DNA of 10,359 nucleotides from Candidatus Omnitrophota bacterium (GTDB lineage: Bacteria > Omnitrophota > Gorgyraeia > B26-G9). The position numbers and the translations under genes are program-made. The notes under the pieces are model-generated. The model searched no databases, was not told the origin of the DNA, and saw only the letters and a program-made list of their open reading frames with translations. Of this stretch, positions 1 through 5,502 are shown piece by piece; the stretch's first letter is position 1; each line of letters starts with the position of its first letter. Location: NCBI GenBank assembly GCA_028718845.1, contig JAQULA010000043.1, positions 1 through 10,359 on the forward strand. Reading direction: 5' to 3'.

Positions 1-868
1 CCTCCAAAAAGAAGTTATAAGTTACCTGAATCCCAAAACCAATGAGAACTTTATAGATTGTACGGTAGACGGCGGAGGACATACCAGGGCAATCTTAGAG
101 AAGATGGAAAACAAGGGAAGGATATTGGGAATAGATGCAGATCCTATAATTTTGAAAGAAACTGAAGATAAATTAAAAGAGCAAAAAGTAGGCAATAGAG
201 TTTCGTTAGTTTGCGATAACTTTTCAAACTTAAAAGAGATAGCAAAGAAAGCAAAGTTCCAGAAGGTTAATGGGATATTATTTGACCTAGGATTATCCAG
301 CTGGCATTTAGAAGCATCGGGCAGGGGATTCACTTTTTTGAGAAACGAACCCTTAGATATGAGATATAATCCCGGCTCACTTCTGTCGGCCGAAAAGATT
401 CTCAATTTCTGGTCAGAGCCAGAGATAGAAAGAATCTTGAGAGATTTTGGAGAAGAAAAATTTTCCAGGGAAATAGCTACTGAAATTATTAAAGACAGAA
501 ATGTTTCTCCCATTAAAACAACCTTCCAATTAATAAGAGTAATAAGAAAAGCGGTTCCTTACAGATTCCAACACCAGAAAATTCACTTTGCCACCAGAAC
601 ATTCCAGGCGATAAGAATAGCGGTGAATGACGAGTTAGAAAGTTTGAAGAAAGGATTAAGCCAGGCAATAGAAATTTTGGATAAAGGCGGAAGGATAGTA
701 GTAATATCTTTCCATTCATTGGAAGACAGAATAGTAAAGAACTTCCTAAAAGAAAGAGAAAACGAATTACAAATATTAACTAAAAAACCAGTCGTTCCTC
801 AAATAAAGGAGATAAAAATTAACCCCCGCTCAAGGTCTAGCAAACTGAGAGCAGCAATAAAACTATGA
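1..868 (+). CDS. rsmH: 16S rRNA m4C1402 methyltransferase RsmH (MraW), 5' partial
   Basis: RsmH uses S-adenosylmethionine to N4-methylate C1402 of 16S rRNA in the decoding centre. The reading frame is open from base 2 back to the window edge, and the codons before the first Met (104) already encode family sequence. These include a SAM motif, DCTVDGGGH, at residues 19-27 of the visible 288. So 104 is not the start, and roughly 15-25 N-terminal residues lie outside the window. Further family hallmarks are FDLGLSS (94-100), a GRGFTF...PLDMRYN block, RTFQAIRIAVNDEL, FHSLEDRIVK, and a C-terminal NPRSRSSKLRA. The stop overlaps the next start by four bases (ATGA at 865-868), so translation is probably coupled. 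The rsmH-ftsL-ftsI order is the usual dcw arrangement. The DNA is AT-rich with ATA and AGA codons, unlike everything after about 1750. Confidence 0.95.
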   Translation, partial: LQKEVISYLNPKTNENFIDCTVDGGGHTRAILEKMENKGRILGIDADPIILKETEDKLKEQKVGNRVSLVCDNFSNLKEIAKKAKFQKVNGILFDLGLSSWHLEASGRGFTFLRNEPLDMRYNPGSLLSAEKILNFWSEPEIERILRDFGEEKFSREIATEIIKDRNVSPIKTTFQLIRVIRKAVPYRFQHQKIHFATRTFQAIRIAVNDELESLKKGLSQAIEILDKGGRIVVISFHSLEDRIVKNFLKERENELQILTKKPVVPQIKEIKINPRSRSSKLRAAIKL

Positions 869-1203
869 AAAGCGCATCTCTGACATTAACATTTCCCGTA
901 GGATCAAATATTAGGTTTTCTTTTAATAGGAAGTCGTTATACGTTTCCATGTTCGGTCTTATTTTTTCTTTGCTTATTATTTCCGTTTTACAGGTTAATG
1001 CTTATATTAAAGAAATGTATCTATTACAAGATTATCAGCAGAGGATAGGCCAACTAACAGAGGAAAATAAATATTTGGAGATTGATTTTGCGAAAGCTGA
1101 TTCTCTGAAAAACATAGGGGGGTTTGTCCAAAACATGATTTTTGAAAAAGCGGACAAAATAGAATATATCAAGGTTCTAGACACCACTGTATTGGCAAAA
1201 TAA
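865..1203 (+). CDS. FtsL-like single-pass septum protein
   Basis: This 112-residue protein has a short charged N-terminus, one hydrophobic segment at about residues 27-46, and then a heptad-rich stretch (about 47-80) that looks like a coiled coil. That is the layout of FtsL, the bitopic divisome protein that pairs with FtsB/DivIC and activates the FtsW-FtsI wall synthase. Sequence identity within this family is always poor, so the call rests on topology, on size (FtsL proteins are about 100-120 residues) and on position between rsmH and an ftsI-type gene. The start overlaps the rsmH stop by four bases, and I see no separate Shine-Dalgarno sequence, which fits translational coupling. I am confident it is a real gene in the dcw cluster and moderately confident that it is FtsL. 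Codon use matches rsmH. Confidence 0.72.
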   Translation: MKSASLTLTFPVGSNIRFSFNRKSLYVSMFGLIFSLLIISVLQVNAYIKEMYLLQDYQQRIGQLTEENKYLEIDFAKADSLKNIGGFVQNMIFEKADKIEYIKVLDTTVLAK

Positions 1204-1213
1204 AGTTTCTTTT

Positions 1214-1675
1214 ATGTCTAACCGGAGGATTAATGTAGTTTTAGCCATCATTTTTCTTTTTGGATTGGCCACTTCTGCCAAGCTTTTTTTTATTCAGATA
1301 GTAAAAAACGATTTTTACAAAGCCCTAGCTCAGGGCCAAACATTATATAATTTAGAAGAGCAGATAAAAAACACTCGTGGAGAGATTTCATTCAAGGGAG
1401 GCGAACCATTGGCGATAAATGTAGAGTGGCCTTTAGTTTCCATATCTCCTAATGAGGTTTTAGATAAAGAAAGGGTAGCTAATGAGTTGTCTCTAGTTTT
1501 GAATATTGATAAGAACTCAATTTCAGATAAACTGAAGTCCGGTGGTATTTATTTTATTTTAAAAAAGCAATTAAACACTGAAGAAGTGAAAAAAATAAAG
1601 GAGTTGGATTTGTGGAAAAATCCCGAATGTCTCCATCCGTATGAACCGGAATCAGGATTGTTTCCAGGTAATTAA
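1214..1675 (+). pseudogene. FtsI/PBP2-type penicillin-binding protein, truncated N-terminal fragment
   Basis: The fragment has a membrane anchor at about residues 7-27 and then TRGEISFKGGEPLAIN, matching the RGxIxDRNGxxLA signature that opens the dimerisation domain of class B PBPs. The last residues, PESGLFPGN, resemble the motif that normally precedes LAxHVLGF in these proteins. Immediately after GN there is TAA. Neither other forward frame gives a recognisable continuation, so homology simply ends near base 1670. Full-length family members are about 550-650 residues and need the SxxK, SxN and KTG motifs of the transpeptidase domain. None is present, so this product could not cross-link peptidoglycan. 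The break coincides with a change in base composition. An assembly join explains this better than a natural stop, although a natural pseudogene or transfer boundary is possible. No Shine-Dalgarno sequence is obvious before the ATG. Confidence 0.85.
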
Positions 1676-1747
1676 TCTATCCTAACTTTTTAACCCCCAA
1701 TAAGTTGAGAGAATAACTATTTTAAGTCTAAAAAATTTCGAAAATCG
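1676..1747. other. Compositional and gene-content break
   Basis: This short AT-rich stretch separates a truncated CPR-like ftsI from a heat-shock island of different codon usage. It contains several stops in all forward frames, no recognisable gene, no attachment site, no terminal inverted repeat and no terminator hairpin. I read it as the zone containing either a contig mis-join or a recombination boundary. The exact base cannot be fixed by eye. PBP homology is gone by about 1670, and the heat-shock promoter begins at 1748. Confidence 0.6.
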
Positions 1748-1776
1748 TTGACAAAAATTTCGCTTTATGGTATATT
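1748..1776 (+). promoter_or_regulatory. Sigma70-type promoter of the hspR-like gene
   Basis: A perfect TTGACA at 1748-1753 is followed by a 17-base spacer and TATATT at 1771-1776, which differs from the consensus -10 at one base. The predicted start is about 1783, giving a very short leader before the AAGGGGAG ribosome site (1787-1794) and the ATG at 1800. The -10 falls inside the upstream extension of the reading frame (ATG at 1767), so that earlier start is ruled out. A 10-base direct repeat, AAAAATTTCG, lies at 1731-1740 and 1753-1762 around the -35 element and could be an operator. Confidence 0.8.
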
Positions 1777-1799
1777 TAATTTGGAAAAGGGGAGTCGTT

Positions 1800-2093
1800 A
1801 TGAATGACCTTAATCACGATAACGTATTCGAGGAAGTGACTATCGGAGTTGATGAGGGAATTTATACGACCGGAGTGGTTTGCCGGATTATTAAAATACC
1901 GTTGTGGGTGTTAAAACAACTCGACCGGGAAGGGATTGTGCGGCCCCAGCGGCCCAGCTGTGCTAAAGCGCGGTTGTATTCAAAACGGGAATTAAAAATG
2001 GTCCAGCATTGCTGGTATTATCTTAATGAACGCGGAGTGAAAGTGAATGCATTGAAAGTGATCCTGGAAATAGAACAAAAACAGCGAATATAG
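1800..2093 (+). CDS. MerR-family regulator, HspR-like heat-shock repressor
   Basis: The product has 97 residues when read from the ATG at 1800, which has AAGGGGAG five bases upstream. The ATG at 1767 lies upstream of the -10 box and is rejected. Residues from about 20 onward carry a MerR-type winged helix-turn-helix: YTTGVVCRIIKIPLWVLKQL, then DREGIVRPQR, then ARLYSKREL in place of the usual RLYS-[ED][ED]. The C-terminal helix (NERGVKVNALKVILEIE) matches the HspR pattern ExxGVNxxGVKxILE. HspR represses chaperone operons, usually together with DnaK. There is no long C-terminal effector domain, which fits HspR better than metal-sensing MerR proteins. Its position immediately upstream of three Hsp20 genes supports the role. 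I found no clear HAIR operator (CTTGAGT-N7-ACTCAAG), so its DNA target is unknown. Confidence 0.78.
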   Translation: MNDLNHDNVFEEVTIGVDEGIYTTGVVCRIIKIPLWVLKQLDREGIVRPQRPSCAKARLYSKRELKMVQHCWYYLNERGVKVNALKVILEIEQKQRI

Positions 2094-2115
2094 AGAAATT
2101 TTTTTTGGGTTCATT

Positions 2116-2142
2116 CTGGCACTCTCATGCATAGAGTGCCAA
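2116..2142 (+). promoter_or_regulatory. CIRCE operator (HrcA-binding site)
   Basis: CTGGCACTC (2116-2124), a 9-base spacer and GAGTGCCAA (2134-2142) form an inverted repeat with 8 of 9 paired positions. The CIRCE consensus is TTAGCACTC-N9-GAGTGCTAA, and the spacing and core GCACTC/GAGTGC match exactly. CIRCE is bound by the repressor HrcA, which normally controls groESL and dnaK and sometimes hsp20. A weak promoter candidate lies just upstream (TGGAAA 2065-2070, 18 bases, TATAGA 2089-2094). It would place the operator in the early transcribed region, as in Bacillus dnaK and groE. No hrcA gene is present in the window. Confidence 0.88.
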
Positions 2143-2159
2143 TCAAGGAGGAGGTGGTT

Positions 2160-2204
2160 ATGAGTGGAAATGCTTCAGGGGATCAAACTCATCGTTTTGG
2201 GTAA
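2160..2204 (+). CDS. Possible 14-codon leader peptide
   Basis: Directly after CIRCE there is a very strong ribosome site, AAGGAGGAGG (2145-2154), and an ATG at 2160 that opens a 14-codon frame (MSGNASGDQTHRFG) ending at TAA. The site-to-ATG context ends in GGTTATG, as it does at the real starts at 2307 and 3256. So either a short leader is translated or this is a relic of a duplicated start region. A second, overlapping 48-codon frame (2170-2316, starting MLQGIKLIVLGK) runs into the hsp20 start but lacks its own ribosome site. I do not assign a function to either. Confidence 0.3.
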   Translation: MSGNASGDQTHRFG

Positions 2205-2223
2205 ACCAGATTGGTGGTTGCCT

Positions 2224-2235
2224 GATCCCGGGATC
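2224..2235. repeat. 12-bp perfect palindrome in the hsp20 leader
   Basis: GATCCCGGGATC is a perfect palindrome. Its left part can alternatively pair with GGGATCA at about 2178-2184, because TGATCCC occurs at 2223-2229. The leader between CIRCE and the hsp20 start can therefore form two mutually exclusive helices. This could be a thermosensor-like switch or chance; the evidence is only the pairing. Confidence 0.35.
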
Positions 2236-2306
2236 GTAACAGAGCAGAGGCGGGAGTATGTTCAAAACAAAAGAAAGCGGACGTTATTAAAAAGGAGGGG
2301 ATGGTT

Positions 2307-2777
2307 ATGGCGTTAATACCATGGAAATCAAGAGAGGCATGGAGTGATCCGTTTCGGGAATTGGAGCAGATTCAGAATACAATGAACCGGCTGTTTGATG
2401 TTTCGCTGGGCCGGCATACCGGAAAGGAGCTTATGGCCTGGGATACAGAATGGGATCCGGCAGTCGATGTCTACGATTCAAAAGACGCGATTGTCGTGAA
2501 AGCGGATCTGCCGGGAGTGAACAAGGAGGATATCGATATATCAGTGCTCAATGATACGCTGGTGATCAAGGGGGAGAAAAAACAGGAAAAGGAGGTTAAG
2601 GAAAAAGGATCAATCCGCTCCGAGCGTTTTTACGGCAGTTTTCAGCGGGCAATTACCTTGCCGGGCGGAGTTGATACCGGGAAAGTGACGGCGGCGTATA
2701 AAAACGGAGTGTTGGAATTAGCTCTTCCCAAAAAAGAAGACGCGAAACCGAAGCAGATCAAGGTTGATGTCAAATAA
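2307..2777 (+). CDS. Small heat-shock protein Hsp20 (first copy)
   Basis: This is a 156-residue ATP-independent holdase that binds unfolding proteins in the cytoplasm and passes them to DnaK. The start at 2307 (MALIPW) is preferred over 2301. The AAAGGAGGGG site at 2291-2300 would abut 2301 but sits six bases from 2307, and the context GGTTATG recurs at the other Hsp20 start at 3256. The N-terminal arm contains WSDPFRELEQIQNTMNRLFD, the common class A region. The alpha-crystallin domain runs from about residue 49 (DPAVDVYDSKDAIVVKADLPG) through RSERFYGSFQRAITLP to the signature AAYKNGVLELALPK. A C-terminal I-K-V matches the IxI/V anchor used for oligomer assembly. CIRCE and the HspR-like gene upstream suggest heat-inducible control. 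The second hsp20 starts 31 bases downstream. Confidence 0.95.
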   Translation: MALIPWKSREAWSDPFRELEQIQNTMNRLFDVSLGRHTGKELMAWDTEWDPAVDVYDSKDAIVVKADLPGVNKEDIDISVLNDTLVIKGEKKQEKEVKEKGSIRSERFYGSFQRAITLPGGVDTGKVTAAYKNGVLELALPKKEDAKPKQIKVDVK

Positions 2778-2808
2778 CAATGAGGACAACGAGCAAGGAG
2801 AACCTAAA

Positions 2809-3177
2809 ATGAGATATATGCAGGAATGTCGGGATGAACAGCAATACCGGGAAGCGGTAATACCGCGCATTACGATCATGGAGACTGATTCCGCGGTTGT
2901 GGTGAAAGCGGAAATGGCGGGGCTGCAGAAAGAAAATATTAACGTCGAAGCGCATGATGGAAATTTGACTATCCGCGGTAAAGCGAAGGATACCGCTATC
3001 CCGGATGGATACGTCGCTCTCTATCAGGAGCGCTATTCCCCGGTATACAGCCGCACGCTTACTCTGGGAAATCAAATCGATCCGGAGAAGATCAGCGCGG
3101 TGTATGAACAGGGGATTTTGACTCTAACTATGCCAAAAACGGAAAAAGTATTGCCGAAAAAAATTCCGGTGTTGTAA
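2809..3177 (+). CDS. Small heat-shock protein Hsp20 (second, short copy)
   Basis: The product has 122 residues when read from the ATG at 2809, which has AAGGAG (2795-2800) eight bases upstream. The in-frame TTG 2764 and ATG 2767 overlap the previous gene and have no ribosome site. The N-terminal arm is very short, about 18 residues. The rest is an alpha-crystallin domain: PRITIMETDSAVVVKAEMAGL, then YQERYSPVYSRTLTL, and the signature AVYEQGILTLTMPK. The tail PKKIPVL holds the I-P-V oligomerisation motif. The usual ...F...F arm with MNRLF is missing, so oligomer size and client binding probably differ from the first copy, and the two may co-assemble. It probably shares the transcript of the upstream hsp20. 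A perfect hairpin follows six bases after the stop. Confidence 0.93.
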   Translation: MRYMQECRDEQQYREAVIPRITIMETDSAVVVKAEMAGLQKENINVEAHDGNLTIRGKAKDTAIPDGYVALYQERYSPVYSRTLTLGNQIDPEKISAVYEQGILTLTMPKTEKVLPKKIPVL

Positions 3178-3182
3178 AGATG

Positions 3183-3212
3183 AACTCCGGGCTTGTAAAG
3201 AAGCCCGGAGTT
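3183..3212 (+). terminator. Strong hairpin after the second hsp20
   Basis: AACTCCGGGCTT (3183-3194) and AAGCCCGGAGTT (3201-3212) pair perfectly over 12 bp around a 6-base loop. The following bases are CTTGCATCC, not a T tract, so this is a poor intrinsic terminator. It may be a leaky stop or a 3'-end stabiliser that lowers read-through into the exported hsp20. No convincing promoter is visible between it and the next gene at 3256. Confidence 0.55.
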
Positions 3213-3255
3213 CTTGCATCCGAAGCCTACGGTTAAATAAACGGGAGGGGCGGTT

Positions 3256-3903
3256 ATGAAACGAAATAATATTGCAAAGTATTTGGTAATCGTGGTGAGT
3301 TTTGCCGTGTTGTTCGTTGCCGGGCCTGTTTATGCTGCGGATAATACCGCCGCATTGAAAAAAGAGATTCAGCAATTGCAGCGGCGCATTAAGGAATTGG
3401 AACAGCAGATAGCGTCGCCGATGGCGCAACCGGAGCCGCAGCTCAGCAACCGGGATATCCTGCAGGAAATGGATCATATGCGGCGTCAAATGCACCGATT
3501 ATTCATGAATAGTGCTGCGCGTGACTGGGAACAGCAGATGGGGCCGGATTTAGGTATGGAAAGTTTCTTTAGTCCGCAAATCGATGTTCAGCAAAACGCC
3601 GATGCTTATATGATCAAGATGGATATTCCGGACATGGAAAAGGAAAAGATCAATCTGGAAGTGCGTGATAACATGTTGCTGGTGTCGGGAGAACGCAATA
3701 AAGTCACCGAGGATAATAACAACGGCCGGTTTTTCCGTCAAGAGCGCAGTTACGGATATTTTTCCCGGGCAATTCCTTTGCCGGAGAACGTAAAAACCGA
3801 TGCTATTTCCGCGGAATATAAACGCGGGGTGCTGATTGTGACGATTCCTAAGAAAGCAGTCCCGGATAATAAACCGGCCGCGCAGAAGATTCGGGTGTTG
3901 TGA
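3256..3903 (+). CDS. Exported small heat-shock protein (signal peptide, coiled coil, Hsp20 domain)
   Basis: The product has 215 residues and its ATG follows GGGAGGGG. Residues 1-27 form a Sec signal peptide: MKRNNIAKY, a hydrophobic core at about 9-22, and an A-x-A-like site VYA before ADN. Residues 33-54 are heptad-patterned (LKKEIQQLQRRIKELEQQI) and probably make a short coiled coil. A linker rich in Pro and Gln follows, then an MDHMRRQMHRLF segment resembling an Hsp20 N-terminal arm. The alpha-crystallin domain occupies about 106-200, with PQIDVQQNADAYMIKMDIPD, FFRQERSYGYFSRAIPLP and AEYKRGVLIVTIPK. The tail KIRVL retains the I-R-V anchor. Most Hsp20 proteins are cytoplasmic, so an ATP-independent holdase in the periplasm is plausible because that compartment has no ATP. 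Localisation is inferred from the signal peptide alone. Confidence 0.92.
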   Translation: MKRNNIAKYLVIVVSFAVLFVAGPVYAADNTAALKKEIQQLQRRIKELEQQIASPMAQPEPQLSNRDILQEMDHMRRQMHRLFMNSAARDWEQQMGPDLGMESFFSPQIDVQQNADAYMIKMDIPDMEKEKINLEVRDNMLLVSGERNKVTEDNNNGRFFRQERSYGYFSRAIPLPENVKTDAISAEYKRGVLIVTIPKKAVPDNKPAAQKIRVL

Positions 3904-3935
3904 TACAGTAGCCAAGTAAAAAGTAAAAAGAAAGA

Positions 3936-3981
3936 GCCGTTATGGGAATCGGGTGAGGGAGGTTTCCGTAGCGGCTTTTTT
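3936..3981. terminator. Bidirectional intrinsic terminator between convergent genes
   Basis: GCCGTTATGGGAA (3936-3948) pairs with TTTCCGTAGCGGC (3963-3975), allowing G-U pairs and one mismatch, and a T6 tract follows at 3976-3981. On the minus strand the same stem is followed by CTTTCTTTTT, so it can also stop transcription of the convergent methyltransferase gene ending at 4035. Confidence 0.85.
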
Positions 3982-4000
3982 ATAGTATAAATTTTTTACC

Positions 4001-4021
4001 GTGGTCCGTGGACTGTGGACT
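4001..4021. repeat. Three tandem heptamers (GTGGTCC, GTGGACT, GTGGACT)
   Basis: Three consecutive 7-base units share GTGG, and the last two are identical. They sit between the terminator and the end of the methyltransferase gene. This is a short low-complexity intergenic repeat with no assigned function. Confidence 0.6.
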
Positions 4022-4034
4022 AAATCATCTGTGT

Positions 4035-5306
4035 TTATCTTTTTTTCAGGATCGTCAGTGTCTCGATATGCGGGGTCTGGGGGAAAAAGTCATAGGCCTG
4101 AAGCCGCTGGGGTTCGTACGCCGGGAGCAGGTCTTTGCAATCGCGCGCGAGGGTTGCCGGGTCGCAGGATACATAGGCGATATAACCCGGCGCGTTTTTG
4201 ATTAGCGCGGTGCAAAATGTTTTACCGAGTCCTCGCCGGGGAGGATCAACGATCACCGCGTCATAATGCGCGTGTGCCGGTTTGCGCGTCCAGCGTTCGC
4301 AGTCGCCGGTCTGGACCGTTCCATTAGTAATGTGGTTGGCCCGAATGTTTTGTTTCAGAAAGCCGGCGTTGTCCAGGTCTGCTTCGATAAAGCTGACCTG
4401 TTTGACGTCCGGTGCTAAAATGATCCCGAACAACCCTACGCCGCAAAACAAGTCGGCGATGCGTGATTGCGCGGTGAGCGGCAGCGAAACCCGCAGATCG
4501 GCGATGAGTTTTTCCGCCATCGCGGGATTGATTTGAAAAAAAGATTCTACTCCGTAGGAAAACGTCAGCCCGGCGATCGTATCCTGGATGGCATTGCTGC
4601 CCCAGAGTGTTTTGCCTGTCCGGGTTGCCGGATTGCGGTATACGATGCCGCACAGCGGGAATGACGCGGTAATCGCGGCGCTTTCGCCGACCAGACGTTG
4701 TTGCTCGTCATGGCTGAGTTTGCCGACCAGGGCCAATAACAACTGATCGTGGGCCCGGTTTTGCCGGATGATGATTTCATTGATACCGTTGAATGATCCT
4801 TGCTCGATGATTTTTGCGAGCACGGCAAGCAGGTCGTTCATCGCTGCGGAAGCAAGCTGGCAGCGGTCAACCGGGATAAACTGATCATGACTGCCCGGAT
4901 TGTGATACGCGAGCCGTATATGTTGATCGCGTAAGATATGCAAGTGAAGTTTATTTCGGTATTCCCAGGGGTTTTCCGCTGCGCGGAAACCGGCGAAGGG
5001 AATATCCGTTTTCAGGGTGTGCGAGAGGATTTCTTTGCATTGCTTTTCCTTGATTGTCGTCTGTCCGGCGTAGTCGATATACTGGTACGAAGAACACACG
5101 GTGTAGTGAGAACAGCGGGGCGTGCTCCGGTGGGCCGAAGGGGTAATGACGCGTTCTGTTTTCGCTTCAATGTAGTTTTTGTGTTCTTTGATAACGGCAA
5201 CATCGAGAACTTCACCGGGAAGTCCTTGATCGGTAAGGATTATTTTTCCGTTTTCCCGTCCCAGGCTCTTGCCGGGATAGACGATCTTTTCAATGGTTAT
5301 ACGCAT
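4035..5306 (-). CDS. RlmD/TrmA-family RNA m5U methyltransferase
   Basis: This 423-residue enzyme family transfers a methyl group from SAM to C5 of a uridine in 23S rRNA (U747/U1939 type) or tRNA. The N-terminal ~55 residues form a TRAM RNA-binding domain. The iron-sulphur region shows Cys65, Cys71 and Cys149, but the third Cys of the usual Cx5CxxC is Tyr74 (VCSSYQY instead of VCGGCQ), so the 4Fe-4S site is incomplete. The catalytic domain is intact: FFQIN 256-260, SAM loop DLFCGVGLFG 285-294, DPPRRG 354-359, nucleophile Cys381 in SCDPATLARDC, and the general base Glu415 in HIETL. RlmD, RlmC, RlmCD and TrmA cannot be separated by eye, so no symbol is given. The ATG at 5306 lacks a Shine-Dalgarno sequence. 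TATACT ends six bases before it, so the mRNA may be leaderless. The gene is monocistronic and convergent with the hsp20 cluster. Confidence 0.9.
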   Translation of the reverse strand: MRITIEKIVYPGKSLGRENGKIILTDQGLPGEVLDVAVIKEHKNYIEAKTERVITPSAHRSTPRCSHYTVCSSYQYIDYAGQTTIKEKQCKEILSHTLKTDIPFAGFRAAENPWEYRNKLHLHILRDQHIRLAYHNPGSHDQFIPVDRCQLASAAMNDLLAVLAKIIEQGSFNGINEIIIRQNRAHDQLLLALVGKLSHDEQQRLVGESAAITASFPLCGIVYRNPATRTGKTLWGSNAIQDTIAGLTFSYGVESFFQINPAMAEKLIADLRVSLPLTAQSRIADLFCGVGLFGIILAPDVKQVSFIEADLDNAGFLKQNIRANHITNGTVQTGDCERWTRKPAHAHYDAVIVDPPRRGLGKTFCTALIKNAPGYIAYVSCDPATLARDCKDLLPAYEPQRLQAYDFFPQTPHIETLTILKKR

Positions 5307-5466
5307 GGAGTAAGTATATCACAGCTTGCCGATGGATACTATGACCAAGTGCGCGAATGAGAGCGGGAAGGTTCCCCGGCGCGCTGGGTGCGTATCATCT
5401 TAACGGATAAAAGGTTAAATAAGCGGGTGGCCCCGGGTGAACGCCGGCAGGTATCATAAAAAACTC

Positions 5467-5495
5467 TTGACAAAAAAACAGCGATATATTATATG
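5467..5495 (+). promoter_or_regulatory. Sigma70-type promoter of the kamA operon
   Basis: A perfect TTGACA (5467-5472), 17 bases, then TATATG (5490-5495); a TATGAT at 5492-5497 with a 19-base spacer is an alternative -10. The start is predicted at about 5502. The rest of the 5307-5466 gap shows no gene, only GC-rich non-coding sequence. The region from 5485 to 5507 matches the promoter of the LysW-like gene (9416-9438) at 20 of 23 positions. Confidence 0.8.
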
Positions 5496-5502
5496 ATAAA
5501 GT

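Noticed and set aside
1600..1680. Simple frameshift as the cause of the short ftsI
   Set aside because: None of the three forward frames after 1670 continues with PBP-like sequence. The homology disappears altogether, so a single indel does not explain it.
1767..1799. Upstream start (MVYLIWKRGVV) for the HspR-like gene
   Set aside because: The -10 box at 1771-1776 lies inside this extension, so it cannot be transcribed from the clear promoter. The ATG at 1800 has a good ribosome site.
1676..1800. HAIR operator (CTTGAGT-N7-ACTCAAG) for HspR
   Set aside because: Only a weak AGTT/AACT inverted pair around GAGAGAAT was found; the HAIR core is absent.
4938..5360. 140-codon open frame on the plus strand opposite the methyltransferase
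   Set aside because: The minus-strand frame contains TRAM and SAM motifs. The plus frame has no domain and no ribosome site.
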